A stretch of 64,000 nt of DNA. Origin: Zygaena filipendulae (taxonomy: Eukaryota; Arthropoda; Insecta; Lepidoptera; Zygaenidae). Shown here piece by piece: positions 42,256 through 54,076 of this stretch. The stretch lies in the NCBI GenBank assembly GCA_907165275.2, contig OU015672.1, forward strand, positions 1,532,501 to 1,596,500, given 5' to 3'. Within the stretch, counting starts at the first letter, position 1. Each line of letters starts with the position of its first letter. Made by a program: the position numbers and the translations under genes. The notes below the pieces were generated by a model. It had not been told where the DNA came from, did not search any database, and saw only the letters and a program-made list of their open reading frames with translations.

Positions 42256-42907
42256 GTTGAAAAGATAATAATAAATCTCCTGTTACTTCACCATCAGCTC
42301 CACTTCACGTAATCGAATCGCAAACTGTGGAATATGTACTTATTATTGAGTAGTTCCGGAGGCCATTTATGGTCTTCATCATCAGTTCCACTTCATCAAT
42401 TGGTGATTGTCGAAAGAAAATGAACAATTTACATTAAAAAATACCCAAATCGTTATAGGTGTGCCTATAATAATATTTGAAGAGTTCCCTCGATTTCTCA
42501 AAGATCCCATCATCATCATCAGGTAGCAGTAGTACATACGTAGGTTATTTTTAACTTTTTAGTTTAGTGCATTTTTGTGATTTGAAATCGGTTTTAATTT
42601 TTTGTTAAAATTTTATTAATATTTGGCTTTTAAGTGGGTTGTTTTATACCTAATTTATAGTGACAATTTATCTATACAAATCGCTTTAGGTGTGCCTGGA
42701 ATATTCGAAGAGTTTCCTCGATTTCTCCATGATCCTATCATCCGATCTTGACTTCTTTACAATGAGATCAACTTGAAAGTATACCCTATCAAACAAAAAA
42801 AGGGTTTTTCAAAACAGTCCAGTCGTCTTCAAGTAATCGCGTAACAAAGATACAAAAAAAAAACATACAGTCGAGTTGAGAACCTCTTCCCTTTTTGAAG
42901 TCGGTTA
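42256..42907 (-). repeat. AACCGACTTCC repeat, third, rearranged copy
   Basis: Ends TTTTTGAAGTCGGTT at 42893-42907; contains TGGTCTTCATCATCAGTTCC and AGAGTTCCCTCGATTTCTC, but internal order is disturbed and shortened. Confidence 0.7.
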
Positions 42908-42909
42908 AA

Positions 42910-43070
42910 AATGAATTGCTGTTCGTTTGTCGCGCTAAAACTCGAGAATGGTTCGACCGATTTGATTAATTTTTATTCTTGAAATATTTGTGGAAATTCA
43001 GGGAAGGTTTAAAAAGTAACAGGAGCTCAGAAACTTACGCGTGCGAAACCGCGGGGCACTGCAGGCTAGT
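42910..43070 (-). repeat. CGH, rare body j
   Basis: AACTCGAGAATGGTTCGACC body; head GCGAAACCGCGGGGCACTGC. Confidence 0.6.
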
Positions 43071-43562
43071 AGACAATAATAATACGTAAAGTTTACACAG
43101 TTGACAGTGTGTACCGTTTGCACCCTGAGGCGGTAAGGTCTACCCTCAAAATGAGGGATGCGGAGTGAAATTGACAAGGAAACAGTCCCCTGTACTTCTC
43201 TTATCTCAGCAATAAGTAACCCTCAAGACATCCGCCGGATACCTACCTACTCGTATCTTTTACGTGTTTCAGAAAATTTAACCCTCCAGCGTTCCGTTAT
43301 TCTCTGTATGATTTCACCGAATTCGAATCTTGAAAAATTTGATGATAATTTTCAATTTCTTTTTGTAAGCATCGTGTTCTACGCGTATAAAGTTTATAAA
43401 ATGTACCAACTGACTTGACTGACTGACCACCTGACCAAACTATTGAGTGTAGAAACTTGGAATTTTGTACCAGGCTTTTTTTTAAATTTAAACGATAGTA
43501 TTTTTGGCAATTTCATCCTCGTAATTAAGTTAGTTTTGAGTGTTGGATATCGATATTTAGTC
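43071..43562. other. Unassigned
   Basis: An 86-codon ORF (43158-43418) lacks recognisable features; treated as chance. Confidence 0.4.
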
Positions 43563-43569
43563 AAGCTCT

Positions 43570-43904
43570 TTTATTAAATGGGCATGATGACAAATTAAAA
43601 AATCAAAATTCTATTTATTTCGCCCGTTAGATGGTAAGAAAATACTAGACACGTATTTTTTGCGTTTTGAAATTATTGAAAAAATGCTTAGATAAAACGC
43701 ATTAGGTATATGTAGTTTAGGAGTGGGAGCTCGTGACATCATAACTAATTATAAAGTGTACCGAGGCGTAACGTCACACGGAATTTAAAATCAATGTATC
43801 GCCGTTATTTTTTGATTAGGTACCTACGTAAAAACATTTGTCCAATATTTTTTATTAATCTACAATACTAGACGGACTACAGTTTTAAATGTCATTTTAA
43901 GACG
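43570..43904. mobile_element. CRE-MITE, degenerate copy
   Basis: GGGCATGATGACAAATTAAA end and CTAGACGGACTACAGTTTTA. Both TGACGTCA motifs are mutated (GTGACATCATA, AACGTCACAC). Confidence 0.7.
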
Positions 43905-44314
43905 TGACAGTAAACAAACAAACAAACTTAAATTCGCATTAATAATATTAAGGATCTATACCTAATTTTATGTAAATAGCTTTTGTAACTACTGAGAGAG
44001 CTCTTGAGGGTTGAAAAGGCTTCGCCTAGTTAACCTTCAATCTCCCGCAGATGAAAATGTCGATAAAATAAACGTTGTTATCTGTGGTTATCCTTAGTCC
44101 TTACTAATATTTTTATAAATGCGAAAGTGAGTTTGTTGGCTTGTCTGTTTATTTGTTACGTCTTCACGCCTTAACCGACCGGTTGTACCGTAATCATGAA
44201 GTTTTGTATGCACGTTATTCTGGATACAGAGAAGGACCTAGAGTACTTTTTATCACGGGATTTCCGCGGGAACTCCGAAATTACTGCGGGTGAAATCGCG
44301 GCGAACAGCTAGTT
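43905..44314. repeat. CGH tail (+) and body c (-)
   Basis: 43905-43962 is a plus-strand tail (ACAAACAAACAAACTTAAAT). 44100-44314 is a minus-strand body c with head GGTGAAATCGCGGCGAACAG. The sequence between is unassigned. Confidence 0.6.
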
Positions 44315-44639
44315 ATTAATACAAGAGAGGCTAGAGTCTGTAGTCGCTACAAATACCTACAGTTTACTCGTTGTTTTTACTCTTAGTTAACTTCCATTAA
44401 ACTTAAACAAAGTCAGCTTGTTTAATATTCAGCACTTTACCTTCAGAATTTACCCTCTATAATCTTTTCGAACTTTGAATAAGGTTCGGATTTTTTTTCT
44501 CTTTAATACAACGTGAAACTAATTCAACAAGCTAAATCTATCGATCTCGGCCTCGAATAAATTACCAAATTTTGTTTGCCAAGTGTCTTTTAAGTCAATT
44601 TCGTTATAAAATAGGTATTCTACCAGCGTGAATTTCTGA

Positions 44640-44770
44640 ACTACTTCGGGAACTTTAAAAATTATCTTACGACACTCGGGGATATTGTAGCTTATTAACA
44701 ATGAAATACTTTTTAGAATAGATTCGGTAGTTCCATAGCGTAAACCCCTTACACCTCAACAACTTACAAA
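44640..44770 (+). repeat. CGH body b, degenerate
   Basis: CACTCGGGGATATTGTAGCT and CTCAACAACTTACAAAAGG; head nearly lost. Confidence 0.45.
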
Positions 44771-44949
44771 AGGACGTAGATAAGCTGCAGTAGTGTGTTA
44801 AACCACACTGGATAAATTTTGAGTAAATCGTGTTTTAAAATTATAGCGCCATTTTGTCTCAACGTCTGTGGACAGTCTCAGGAAAGGACAAAGGAAAGGT
44901 TTGTTCTTAATTTAAAGCCCACTGTCCCTTACTTACTTAATTTAAAGCC

Positions 44950-45495
44950 CACCATGCATATTCGCTAATCAAGAGCTTCAGTTCGATCCTCGGTGGGAGT
45001 GGACTAATGATCACAGAGAAAATAAATTAACTAGAGAGGACATGTAGGTGGGGCAGACGCCTCTCGGTTGCAAAGGAAGTTAGAGCAAATGCTCTTACTT
45101 GCCCAAAACTTCTTTTGCTAGTATCCCAAGTATATTTTCCACAATATCCCCAAAACTGTGAATTTTGAAAACAGTGACCAAGTGAAACGTAGGTAAACAA
45201 AAAGCGTTTAATACATATCATTACGTTAATGAATGTTTTAGTGTGCGATGAATAGTTTTGTGTGCGAAAATCACCCGGCGACACTGGTTTCCACCTGTTT
45301 ACATACTAAAACAAGTTGATGTCCCTTCTATCAGTTTTTTTCTGTTCTGTGGTTATGATGAACACAGGGTTCCACCTTCTAGTCTGGGCGTGTGTATATT
45401 ATTATGTACCTATATTTATACCAGGTATAATATGTACATTTGTAATAAAATGTAGTAAGTCTATCTTACGTGTCGCTTGGTTTCCATGACACGAG
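44950..45495 (+). mobile_element. Metulj-like SINE split by about 345 bp
   Basis: 44950-45006 keeps the box B half (CAGTTCGATCCTCGGTGG). 45355-45495 keeps ATGATGAACACAGGGTTCCA to GGTTTCCATGACACGAGC. Between them is foreign sequence that includes the 45247-45338 repeat shared with 34020-34128. Confidence 0.65.
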
Positions 45496-46030
45496 CTCAT
45501 AAGTTGTGAAATGTTGTGAAGTGTTCTTCAATATAGTCTTATACAAATACGATATTTTGCAAAAGCTCGTCATCATCGACGCTGAGTGTAATCTTATTTC
45601 CGCGTCTGTTACTTTCACTGCAGGTGAAAAGGCACAATCAATTACCCCCACCCCCAGCCCGCTCCCCTCCACCGTCGATCATCGGGCTTCCCAGTCAATC
45701 GGGCTACTTACTAGGGGGAACGGTTCGACTGACGAATATCGATAAGCTGACGAGGTTAGAAACGTGTAGACTTCCATGTATCTAAAGTTTTTTTTGTTAA
45801 ATAATCGTGCAACGATATTATAGAGAAGAAAAAAGGAATTGATTAAGTACATCAATTTGATCCTGAGATTTGATCACAGTAATAAATATAATAAAAACTT
45901 GACGAATGACAATTACAGATCCATAGAGAATCTACTATTTTTTTTGCAAATCTGTGGACATGAAAAGCATATGGTCGGATCTCAATACAGAGACAAAGAG
46001 TTCAAGAAAAAATTGTAGTTTAGATCGGAT
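45496..46030. other. Unassigned
   Basis: A 79-codon ORF at 45506-45745 has no recognisable feature; nothing else seen. Confidence 0.4.
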
Positions 46031-46039
46031 GTTGAGATG

Positions 46040-46114
46040 AGTCGTTTTGAGGTAAATATTCGTATTTCTAGACATGACGAGTCTAGAAATACGAATATTT
46101 ACCTCAAAACGACT
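46040..46114. repeat. Perfect 34-bp hairpin
   Basis: 46040-46073 and 46081-46114 are exact reverse complements around a 7-nt loop, ATGACGA. AT-rich arms, no mismatch. No matching element elsewhere in the window. Confidence 0.9.
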
Positions 46115-46317
46115 ATATTTGATTTGTAAAGGCGGCTACCCTTATTGTTACAATAGAAGCAAAATAAAAAAAGTGTAGTTAAAAGGATCTGATAGATTTT
46201 CTGTTCTTTTAAAAGCAAAATCTTTAATAGGTTACTATAGGTAAACGTTCAACGATTTATTTATACAATAATAGTAGCTCCTAATATACTTACACAACTT
46301 ATAATGTGATAAAAACA

Positions 46318-46750
46318 CTCGTTATACCCCGCGATTTCACCTGCGGTTATTTCGGAGTTATCGCGGGAATCCCTATAATGTAGCTCTAATGGTGAAAGAA
46401 TTAATTTTTCATTGACACCCAGATTACCAATTATTATTCCTTCTTTGACGAAGTTGGGGATTTTGATGCTTTTCTCCGGGAGGGTGCTGCCCGAGTGGTG
46501 CGTTGATTCTGCCATTGTGTATGTTATTGCGGACTGCTACTTATAGCGGTGGCGTTGAGTTGTTGGGGGCGCTGCATTCCGCCGAAGTGTTAGGAAGGTT
46601 TATTTTTAGTTTATTTTTTGTTTATTTCTATTAGTAGTTTTATATTTCAATATGTAACACATTACGAGGCTGGCTTGGCGCATGAGCGTAAAAAGTCTCG
46701 CTAAATAAATGATTAAAAAAAATCTTTCCTCTTTATAATATTAGTATAGA
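46318..46750 (+). mobile_element. CGH body g interrupted by a LINE-type 3' end
   Basis: 46318-46408 is head and body start (AATGTAGCTCTAATGGTGAA). 46723-46750 is the matching end (CTCTTTATAATATTAGTATA). The 46409-46722 insert ends in CTAAATAAATGATTAAAAAA, a 5'-truncated LINE-type tail in the same orientation. Confidence 0.65.
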
Positions 46751-46954
46751 AATGAGACTTACATGAGGCTTTCGCATAACGTGGCTTGGCAATTCCAATA
46801 ACCGGCGTACTCATATAAGCAATCATTCAGAGAAAATGTAATTACTTACCTAATCCTTATAATATTTTTAATCTCGATTGCTGTGATTTTTTTCCTGGCG
46901 TTCCTACTTAGTGTTACTAAATTGCGAAGGCAATCCATACGTAATGCGTAAGTA

Positions 46955-47132
46955 ACTCCGTCTGTCTGTTACCTTTTAACGCCTTGACTATAATCAACCG
47001 ATAATGATGAAGTTTTGCATAGGTACACGTTATCACGGGTTACAGAAAAGGACGTAGGGACTAGGGTACTCTTATCTAGGAATTCTCGCAGAAAATCCAA
47101 CATTAACGAGGGTGCAACCGGGAGGCCAGCTA
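46955..47132 (-). repeat. CGH body c, degenerate
   Basis: GTTACCTTTTAACGCCTTGA and ATAATGATGAAGTTTTGCAT; head GGTGCAACCGGGAGGCCAGC. Confidence 0.6.
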
Positions 47133-47267
47133 ATACGAGTAAAATACAAAAAAGTTTGTTAATGAAATTGATTGATTGAAATTACATATTTAACTAATTG
47201 CACGCGTCATCATGTAACATAATAATATAAAACAGTTTATTTAAAAACCATATCTATAGATACTAAT

Positions 47268-47538
47268 ACTAGCTGCGCCCTGCGGCTTCACCCGCGTGCG
47301 TTTCTCCAAACTCCAAACTTCTTTTATTCTTCTTCTCGTTACAATAAACAAACACAACAAAAAAAGGAATTAGCGAAATTGGTCCAGCAGTTTGTGAGTT
47401 TGTGTATTGTGAGTTTGTAGGGGGGGTAATCTCTGGAGCTTTGGGAGTCCTGAGTGACATAGGGGTTACCTTTTATCCCGAAATTCCCACGGGAACTCCG
47501 AAATTACCGCGGTGAAACCGCGGGAGACAGCTAGTTGA
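47268..47538. repeat. CGH head (+) and body b (-)
   Basis: 47268-47310 head CTAGCTGCGCCCTGCGGCTT; 47385-47538 minus-strand body b with head GGTGAAACCGCGGGAGACAG. Confidence 0.65.
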
Positions 47539-47539
47539 A

Positions 47540-48112
47540 AATATAGTAATCGTTTTTGGAATTTTTTGTTTAAACTTTCGTTATCACGTTTGAATGTTAC
47601 AAAATTACCATCAAAAATTCACGTTTTTTTTTCTAATTAAATAACTTAAAAATGCGTTCTTTATATAGCAGATGGCGCTAGTTTTAGTCCTGTAAGGACC
47701 TCAACAAAATTCCTAAAAGTATTTTTTGTTATTCCAATACAGAACAATCGTTTGTCGTATTTCAACTCTATACAAACTTAACACAGGGAGTAAAATCCTT
47801 CGCACATAATATCGTTGCCACACGATTTCACACACGCTCCCGGGGTTGCCAGCTCCGCTGAGATAAATAACACCCAATGTGTGTTTTCGTAAATGTAGAC
47901 GTTATTGAAATATTACGCCAGTGATTTTTGTTGAGGGGAAACCGCGAAAAATAATATTTTATTAGGTTGCTTATCACGCAGTACCAGTATAGCTGCAGAG
48001 CCTGCAGGCTTAGGGATTAAACGTATAATATACGCTTGAGTTGAGTACCTATCTAATATATATTTTGTTAATTTATTTTTATTTTAGGCACAAGTTTTGT
48101 TCAATTACGAAA
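47540..48112. other. Unassigned
   Basis: No gene or recognised repeat apart from GCAGATGGCGCTAGTTTT, reminiscent of the 'host repeat'. Confidence 0.4.
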
Positions 48113-48114
48113 AA

Positions 48115-48335
48115 AATGCGTGAGTGTCGTGCATGGAACACTCGGATAGAACGAAGTTCCTGCGCCTCCTAGTTTCCGAGATTAAAAAAAAAACTAATAA
48201 GCAACCAATAATAATAATCGCTCCAAAACCCACTAACCAATAAGCGCGCACCTATGACGCCGTGACGAAAAATTTCTTTTACGAATAAAATCGTAGCCCC
48301 CTATCCGTGAGGTGCGATAAAGAACTTCATTCTAA
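48115..48335. mobile_element. GAACGAAGTT MITE-like element, copy 1
   Basis: GATAGAACGAAGTTCC near the left and GATAAAGAACTTCATTCTA at the right form inverted sub-terminal repeats. Middle: ACCAATAAGCGCGCACCTA and CCGTGACGAAAAATTTCTTT. Second copy at 57806-58000; a half copy at 52970-53035. Confidence 0.65.
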
Positions 48336-48339
48336 AAAA

Positions 48340-49211
48340 AAAATATTGTGACCGTGTTTTGCTTTAATGAGAATTTCAAGTGTATCCCTAGGCTTTCAGA
48401 GAAATGTGTTTCGGACGTACATATTATGCTGTTTTTGATTTTCTTTGTGTGAGTGTAATCTTATAAATAAACGATACAATGAACCAAGTACCCACCTCGG
48501 TAAAAAAAAAACAATACCAGCAAAAAACAAAACAATGTGTCAAAATCATTACACCACCCATTAGTTAGCTTTATTTCCGTCACAGCCATGAATGAGAAAA
48601 ATACTAGATATAGCTTCACAGCAGATCAAAGCAACACCATAAACAATAGATCAAACGCGTCGCGCCGCGCCGCCGCGCGCCGAGCCGAACTCAAAGTCTT
48701 TGCCGTCAGGGAAAAAAAAACAAATAAACTTATTTATTGGCTCACAATCAATCAAAATTTTCGCCGACTGATGTTGCCAATTCTCTATTGTGGAACCAAT
48801 CCGTCATGTATACGGTAGCGGGGTTTAAGAAATTGGTTTTCAGGTGTGTTATATAATGGATAGAAAAAGAATAATGGCGCTACATTTTGTCTATGAGAGG
48901 CTTCGTGTGCTGAAGCCAGAGATGCGATTTTTCAGTAGCTTTACTTTTAGTTAATCTAACGGAAAAAATAGTTAGGACAATCTGAAAGTTGAAAGCTATG
49001 TAAAAAAGTAATTGAGTGGTTAAAAGACAGTGACAGCCTATTATATGACTACATGCGAGAGAAAGTGATGGCACTATGCGCATATGATGAAACAAAATAA
49101 TATAAGAGCCAACACAGATATTGTGATTATACAAATTATACTATGTACTTAAGTAACGATAGATAAAATTCTAGGTTCGTCAATATTAACGAATATCACT
49201 CTGTGTTTTTA
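48340..49211. other. Unassigned, with GC-rich patch
   Basis: 48655-48692 is a short CGCG-dense tract (GCGTCGCGCCGCGCCGCCGC). ORFs nearby lack support. Confidence 0.4.
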
Positions 49212-49213
49212 TT

Positions 49214-49405
49214 AACTGACTGTCCCCCGCAGTCTCAGCCTCGGTAATTGCAGAGTTTCCGCGGGAATTCCAGAAAAGACGTATAAACCTTCCTCATGAA
49301 TAACTCTATCTATTGGTGAAAATCCGTTTAGTTTGTGAGTATATCGCGAATAGACAGACAGACAGACAGATGCGGCGGAGGATTTTGTTTTTTAACTAAT
49401 ATTAT
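49214..49405 (+). repeat. CGH, body e
   Basis: CTGTCCCCCGCAGTCTCAGC head; CCTTCCTCATGAATAACTCT body; (ACAG)n at about 49353. Confidence 0.7.
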
Positions 49406-50038
49406 GTAAGTTACATAATAATTAATTATATAAGTTTTGAATGTCTGTTAAACACTATTTATTATGAAAAACTTACGATCGTTTGCTAGGTGTTATAAAG
49501 TTCCCATGGTCATCTTCCGGCTCCTTCATCAGATCAGCTCCATGTCATAGTAATAGTGGATTGTTATTCGGACCACAAATATGCATAGGTATAGTCTCCA
49601 TTTCGATACGACAAATTAGTAGTAGGTTAAAGTTGACTTCTAAGATTTTACGTATATTACACTGAGCGTGTTGAGAATAAAATCAATCAAACAAAAATTC
49701 ACGGAATCAATCTACCATGCCACGTAACAGCTATAGGGCACAATAGACAAGATTGCAGTTACTTCTTATCCCACTGGCAACATTTGGCGAAACACAGATC
49801 TACATAATGATCCCGCAAGCGGATCTTGGATCTGCCGCCAATTTGTATTCCGAGAGCGTGTCTCGTTAACCCGGGTGGGTCTTGCCTCCTTTTTTTCTAT
49901 CACAATCTTGGTGTAATCGCGCGGTGTGCTGCAAAGCATAGGCGAGAGCGGTTTTTGAAAATCTAGACGTCATTTTATCAATAGCTGGTTGTGCAACTCG
50001 ATGTCTGAGCGCCTATTTTGCGTGTGGTGGGAATATTT
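49406..50038. other. Unassigned; possibly 3' UTR of the adjacent LINE fragment
   Basis: Lies downstream of the minus-strand LINE remnant. No poly(A) or other mark confirms it. Confidence 0.35.
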
Positions 50039-50280
50039 CTATTCATGCCAACCCAGCTCCAGCAGGAAGCCAAGCAAATTTCTAATATCACCGAAGACTT
50101 CGAACTTAACCCTGTATGAGGCTACTGCGTCACATTCAAGCAACATATCAGCAACAGTTTCGTCCGCCTCTATGCAAGCTCTGCAGAGGGGGCTATCTGT
50201 AACATTTATATTATACAAATGTTTGTTGTAAGGGCCATTCCCGTGAGCGAACCTTTCACCATACGCAGATGGGTCGGGTC
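50039..50280 (-). pseudogene. LINE ORF2 C-terminal remnant
   Basis: Minus-strand frame ending in TAG at 50039, including SPLCRACIEADETVADMLLE and CDAVASYR: the Cys-x2-Cys ... Cys pattern typical of the C-terminus of R1/Jockey-type reverse-transcriptase ORFs. About 80 codons survive; the 5' side is cut where a CGH body c begins at 50282. Not functional. Confidence 0.65.
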
Positions 50281-50281
50281 T

Positions 50282-50395
50282 GTACTCCTGACAACGTCTA
50301 TGCAAAATGTCATGATCATCGGTTTAGTAGTTATGACGTAAATACCGTTACAAACAGACAAATAAACTCACTTTCTCATTTAGATTGGTAAGGAT
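50282..50395 (+). repeat. CGH body c, headless
   Basis: TACTCCTGACAACGTCTATG and TGTCATGATCATCGGTTTAG. Confidence 0.7.
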
Positions 50396-50399
50396 CGCT

Positions 50400-50526
50400 A
50401 TTGTATTATGGATGCAAGAGATATTATCTATGTTTCTTTAGATTAGGCACTGTTGATGTTTGTTTCTTTTTCTTGTGTGTTGTGCTGAAATAAATGTATT
50501 TTCTTCTTCTTCTTCTTCTTCTTCTA
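50400..50526 (+). repeat. Retroposon 3' end with TTC tail
   Basis: GATTAGGCACTGTTGATGTT, GCTGAAATAAATGTATTTTC, then (TTC)n. Same family as 32012 and 55597. Confidence 0.7.
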
Positions 50527-50689
50527 TCTCTTGTTGTGACATTTAAATAACAGCTTAACAACAAATAGCGGTATTGTTGGCCAGTGGAGGTCGTAACGAA
50601 TGCTCGTCTGTCGCCGTTATTCGATTCGATATTTCAATCACCGTTTGGCAGATATTTTTTTTCCAAAAAATTCGTTTTCCAGAGAGTAC

Positions 50690-50840
50690 AATGATTTATC
50701 TCGGGAAACAACAAAGTGTCATTGGCGTTTCGCTATAATTATAAGTAGAAGTTATTATAATCACAAAACATTGTTGTCGGCAAAATTAAATGGGTGAAAT
50801 CGCGATCGATGCTATAACTAAAAAGGAAGAAGAAGAACAA
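50690..50840 (+). repeat. GAA-tailed SINE, diverged 3' part
   Basis: GTGTCATTGGCGTTTCGCTA and a GGAAGAAGAAGAA tail; an old copy. Confidence 0.6.
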
Positions 50841-51120
50841 CAAATAATATCAGCATACAAACGTCGTGCAACGATAATTGTTACCACAAGAACTCGCTAA
50901 CGCTTCCGCTGCGCTTCCCGCTCGCATCTATTACTCGCCCCGCAGTGTAATTGAAATTGCGATGCAAATGTCGGTATCACAGGTTGTATTACTGCTCCAG
51001 TCTCTGTGGTAATATCTATCTACTCTATAGCTATATAAACGTTATCTGTATATACGTATGAAATTCACTTAAATGTATTAAAATGTAACATCACAATGGC
51101 ATTGAATACATTTATACTAT
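50841..51120. other. Unassigned
   Basis: No gene or recognised repeat. Confidence 0.5.
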
Positions 51121-51122
51121 AC

Positions 51123-51328
51123 TAGCTGTTCCCCCGCGGTTTCACCCGCGGTATTTTCAGAGTTCCCATGGGAATTACGGGATAAAAAGTACCCTATGTC
51201 ACTCAGGACTACCGTAGCTTCTAATAAGTGGAAGAATTTTCAAAATCAGTTCAGTAGATCCAGAGATTACCCCCTACAACGTCACAAACTCACAATTCAC
51301 AAACTTTACCTCTTTATAATATTAGATG
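51123..51328 (+). repeat. CGH, body b, well preserved
   Basis: CTAGCTGTTCCCCCGCGGTT head; GGACTACCGTAGCTTCTAAT, ACAACGTCACAAACTCACAA and TTTATAATATTAGA. Confidence 0.8.
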
Positions 51329-51569
51329 ACGCAATCCCATATAGAATTGGAGCTAGTCTGATTTGTCTTGACAAGCACTCAGTTCCTAGATGATTACTTC
51401 ATAGTTCACTTATTGAACTTATCATTAAATAGAATGCTCAAAAAAGCTTGCAAATACAGCACAGCGAATTGTTTGAAACTGACGAACATACAATTTTCCT
51501 AACTGCAGACGATCGCTGGTCAACGACCGAGTTTATAGCATTTGCTAAACGCACCGTAATACTGTGTAA

Positions 51570-51720
51570 AACTGGGCGTTTTTAGAGTTCCTTACCCAAA
51601 GGGTAAAACGGGACCCTATAACTAAGACTTCGCTGTCCGTCCGTCCGTCCGTCTGTTTGTCCGTCTGTCTGTTCGTCAGTTTGTCCGTTTGTCATAAAAC
51701 ACAATTATAGCGTTAGACAT
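51570..51720 (+). repeat. GGGTTCCG-type dispersed repeat
   Basis: AAAGGGTAAAACGGGACCCT and AAGACTTCGCTGTCCGTCCG followed by a GTCC/GTCT run; related to 9620 and 13012. Confidence 0.7.
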
Positions 51721-51740
51721 ATAAAAAAGAATTATATTAT

Positions 51741-52355
51741 GTTTCATTAGAATAGGTACTCAAGCATTTTTCTTTCTTACTTTCTATTTAGTCGAGTAAT
51801 TATTTAAAAAGAAAACAAACGTAGGTAATTTACTTTTTTTCCCCTCCGTGAGGCAAAGGCAAACTTTTTCATCTACACTGGCCGACTAGGGCGTGCTATA
51901 AAAAAGAAAAACCCTGTTCGAGGTAAGTATTTTTAACACTCATTCATATTATATTTCAGGGCTAGGTATACCTACTTTTTGGGGATGCTTAGCTGTATTT
52001 TTGTTGCTGTCGCCATCCATTGTTTCCACATGGATTGGCCAAGCCCTCAAAGCGGTCTTATTTCTATTTCAGTCACTAAACCATATTGGCATTGCTTTTT
52101 CTTAAGTCTCTGTATATGAAAAACAAAATTTAGAAACAATATTTTTAAAACACCAATCTTCGTGCGGTTGTCTGCCTTCAATTTTTTATCAACCGGCTTT
52201 AAAAAGGGAAAAAAAGGAGGTTATCAATTCGATCCGTATTTATGTATAATATTGTCAGGATTGCACAGTTTTCGTATACCTACCTGTTAGTCTTTACCAG
52301 CTTCTAAACACAATATACCAAATTTCATCAATTTATGTACGTAAATTTATATTTG
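51741..52355. other. Unassigned
   Basis: 52195-52240 (AACCGGCTTTAAAAAGGGAA, GGAGGTTATCAATTCGATCC) is a fragment of the AACCGACTTCC repeat start; otherwise nothing. Confidence 0.45.
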
Positions 52356-52356
52356 T

Positions 52357-52548
52357 ACTAGCTGTCCCCCGCAATTTTATCCGCGGTAATTTGGGAGTTC
52401 CCGCGGGGATTCCAGGATAAAAACTATCCTATCTTTTAAGTTGGACCATATTATAAATAGTTACAAAATTTTATCAAAATCCGTTCAGTAGTTTCGGAGT
52501 CCATCGCGGACAAACAACGTGACACGTGATTTATATATATTAAGATGT
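52357..52548 (+). repeat. CGH, body d, simple form
   Basis: CTAGCTGTCCCCCGCAATTT head; TTTTAAGTTGGACCATATTA and TCGGAGTCCATCGCGGACAA body. One head piece only, so this is probably the ancestral layout of body d. Confidence 0.8.
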
Positions 52549-52967
52549 ATTTTTGTCCACGCATATCTCAAAAACGATAAATTAAATTGTTTTTTAGTTG
52601 AACTAGGTATAGTTTAACTTAGGGAACAATGAAAGTTTCATCAAAATCGGTTTAGTAGTTTTCAAGATAGAAGATAATATTATGTACTCATGAAAGTATT
52701 CCTACATCAGACCTTCAAAATTATAATCTTAAGGTTGGTATGGTTTTACGGGTATTCTCCTGAGAATCTCTCACTACGTTAACGTTACGGCACCTACTTC
52801 CGTTCAAAGCCAACCGTGACCGTAAACTTTTCCGAATTGGATAATAAAGGCGCCGACCACGACATCTTTTCGAAGTTTCACATCAAAAATAACAAGACGC
52901 AGAGTTCTCCCAACGTTGGTACATAACTTGTGTTTTTATTCGACGATGGGATTTTGTTGCCGGTTCT
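52549..52967. other. Unassigned
   Basis: 52550-52680 has ATCTCAAAAACGATAAATTA and TCATCAAAATCGGTTTAGTA, a CGH-like body without a head; the rest is unassigned. Confidence 0.4.
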
Positions 52968-52969
52968 TT

Positions 52970-53035
52970 TTTAGAACGAAGTTCCTTATCGCACGGTATG
53001 GATGGGAGTTAAAATTCGGTCGGCTGTATTAAAAA
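52970..53035 (-). repeat. GAACGAAGTT element, one end only
   Basis: TTTTTTAGAACGAAGTTCCT then TATCGCACGGTATGGATGG, the reverse of the right end of the copy at 57806. Confidence 0.65.
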
Positions 53036-53307
53036 AAATAATTGTAAAATAAAACTAAAATCATATTTTATAAATAAATTGTAGAATATATTATAGTTAT
53101 ACTCGAAACATATTATAGGTTGTTTACATATACGTTAGTGTAATAAATGAGATAAGTAGCACTAATTGTACAAACCTCTGTGGTTTCTTGTGCTGTTTTG
53201 TGTCAACCTTAAATTATTTTTGTTGTAAATTTGGAAAAAAAAAAAAACAATGTAGGTACAGGAGCAACTATTTTGCAGATCACACGGTAGAAGGGAAACT
53301 TTGCATT

Positions 53308-53640
53308 CAATGGGCATGTTGACTAATTTTTATTTTTTAGTCCGTCTTGTAGATTATTAAAAAATATTGGACACGTATTTTTTCTTTTTTTACGTAATCA
53401 AAAAATAACGGCGATATATTGAGTTGAAATTTCGCGTGACGTCACTATTCTGACAATTTGTATGGCGGTTTTGCGGTTAGTGACGTCACGATCTCCTCAT
53501 CCTAAACTTTAATGCGCTTTATCTCTGTATATTTTAATTTATTTAAAAAAGCAAAAAATACGTGTCTATTGTTTTTTTATTTTCTAACTGACGGACTAAT
53601 TGGAATTTTGTTTTTCAATAGTAGTCAACATCCCTATTAT
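53308..53640. mobile_element. CRE-MITE, full-length, reverse orientation
   Basis: GGGCATGTTGACTAATTTTT and AGTAGTCAACATCCCTATTA ends; two perfect TGACGTCA motifs at 53437-53444 and 53481-53488. Best-preserved TIRs of the family here. Confidence 0.85.
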
Positions 53641-53642
53641 GT

Positions 53643-54075
53643 GACGCCCCTCTGTTGGGTAGACTCGGCCTAACGTTGACTATGCTAAAAGCGCATCACG
53701 CTCTGTGACTTGGCGCAAGTTAAATACCTCGCAAGGTAAAGACATAATATGAACCAATGATATTTAAGTAAATATCATTGATGTGAGAAATAAAAGTTTT
53801 CACTACAAAAGTAAGGAGGATAATACCATTCCATCAATGATAGATGACTAAACTTTTCTTCGAGAAATTTCAATCAATAAATTAAAACAATTGAAACACT
53901 AAGCACCTCCTGAATAGCTCGGGGAGCAAGATTGGCGTTATTATAGGCACCAAGGAGGTAATTAAGAGACCATAAATCACCCGCACCCGGTGTTATGAAT
54001 GACAAATTTACACCGCCTTTCATGAAAACTGCCCCTTTTTATTTGACACGCTGAACGCTGAACGCTGATCTCAGA
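53643..54075. other. Unassigned
   Basis: No gene or recognised repeat; the short direct repeat AACGCTGA appears twice near 54052. Confidence 0.45.
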
Positions 54076-54076
54076 C

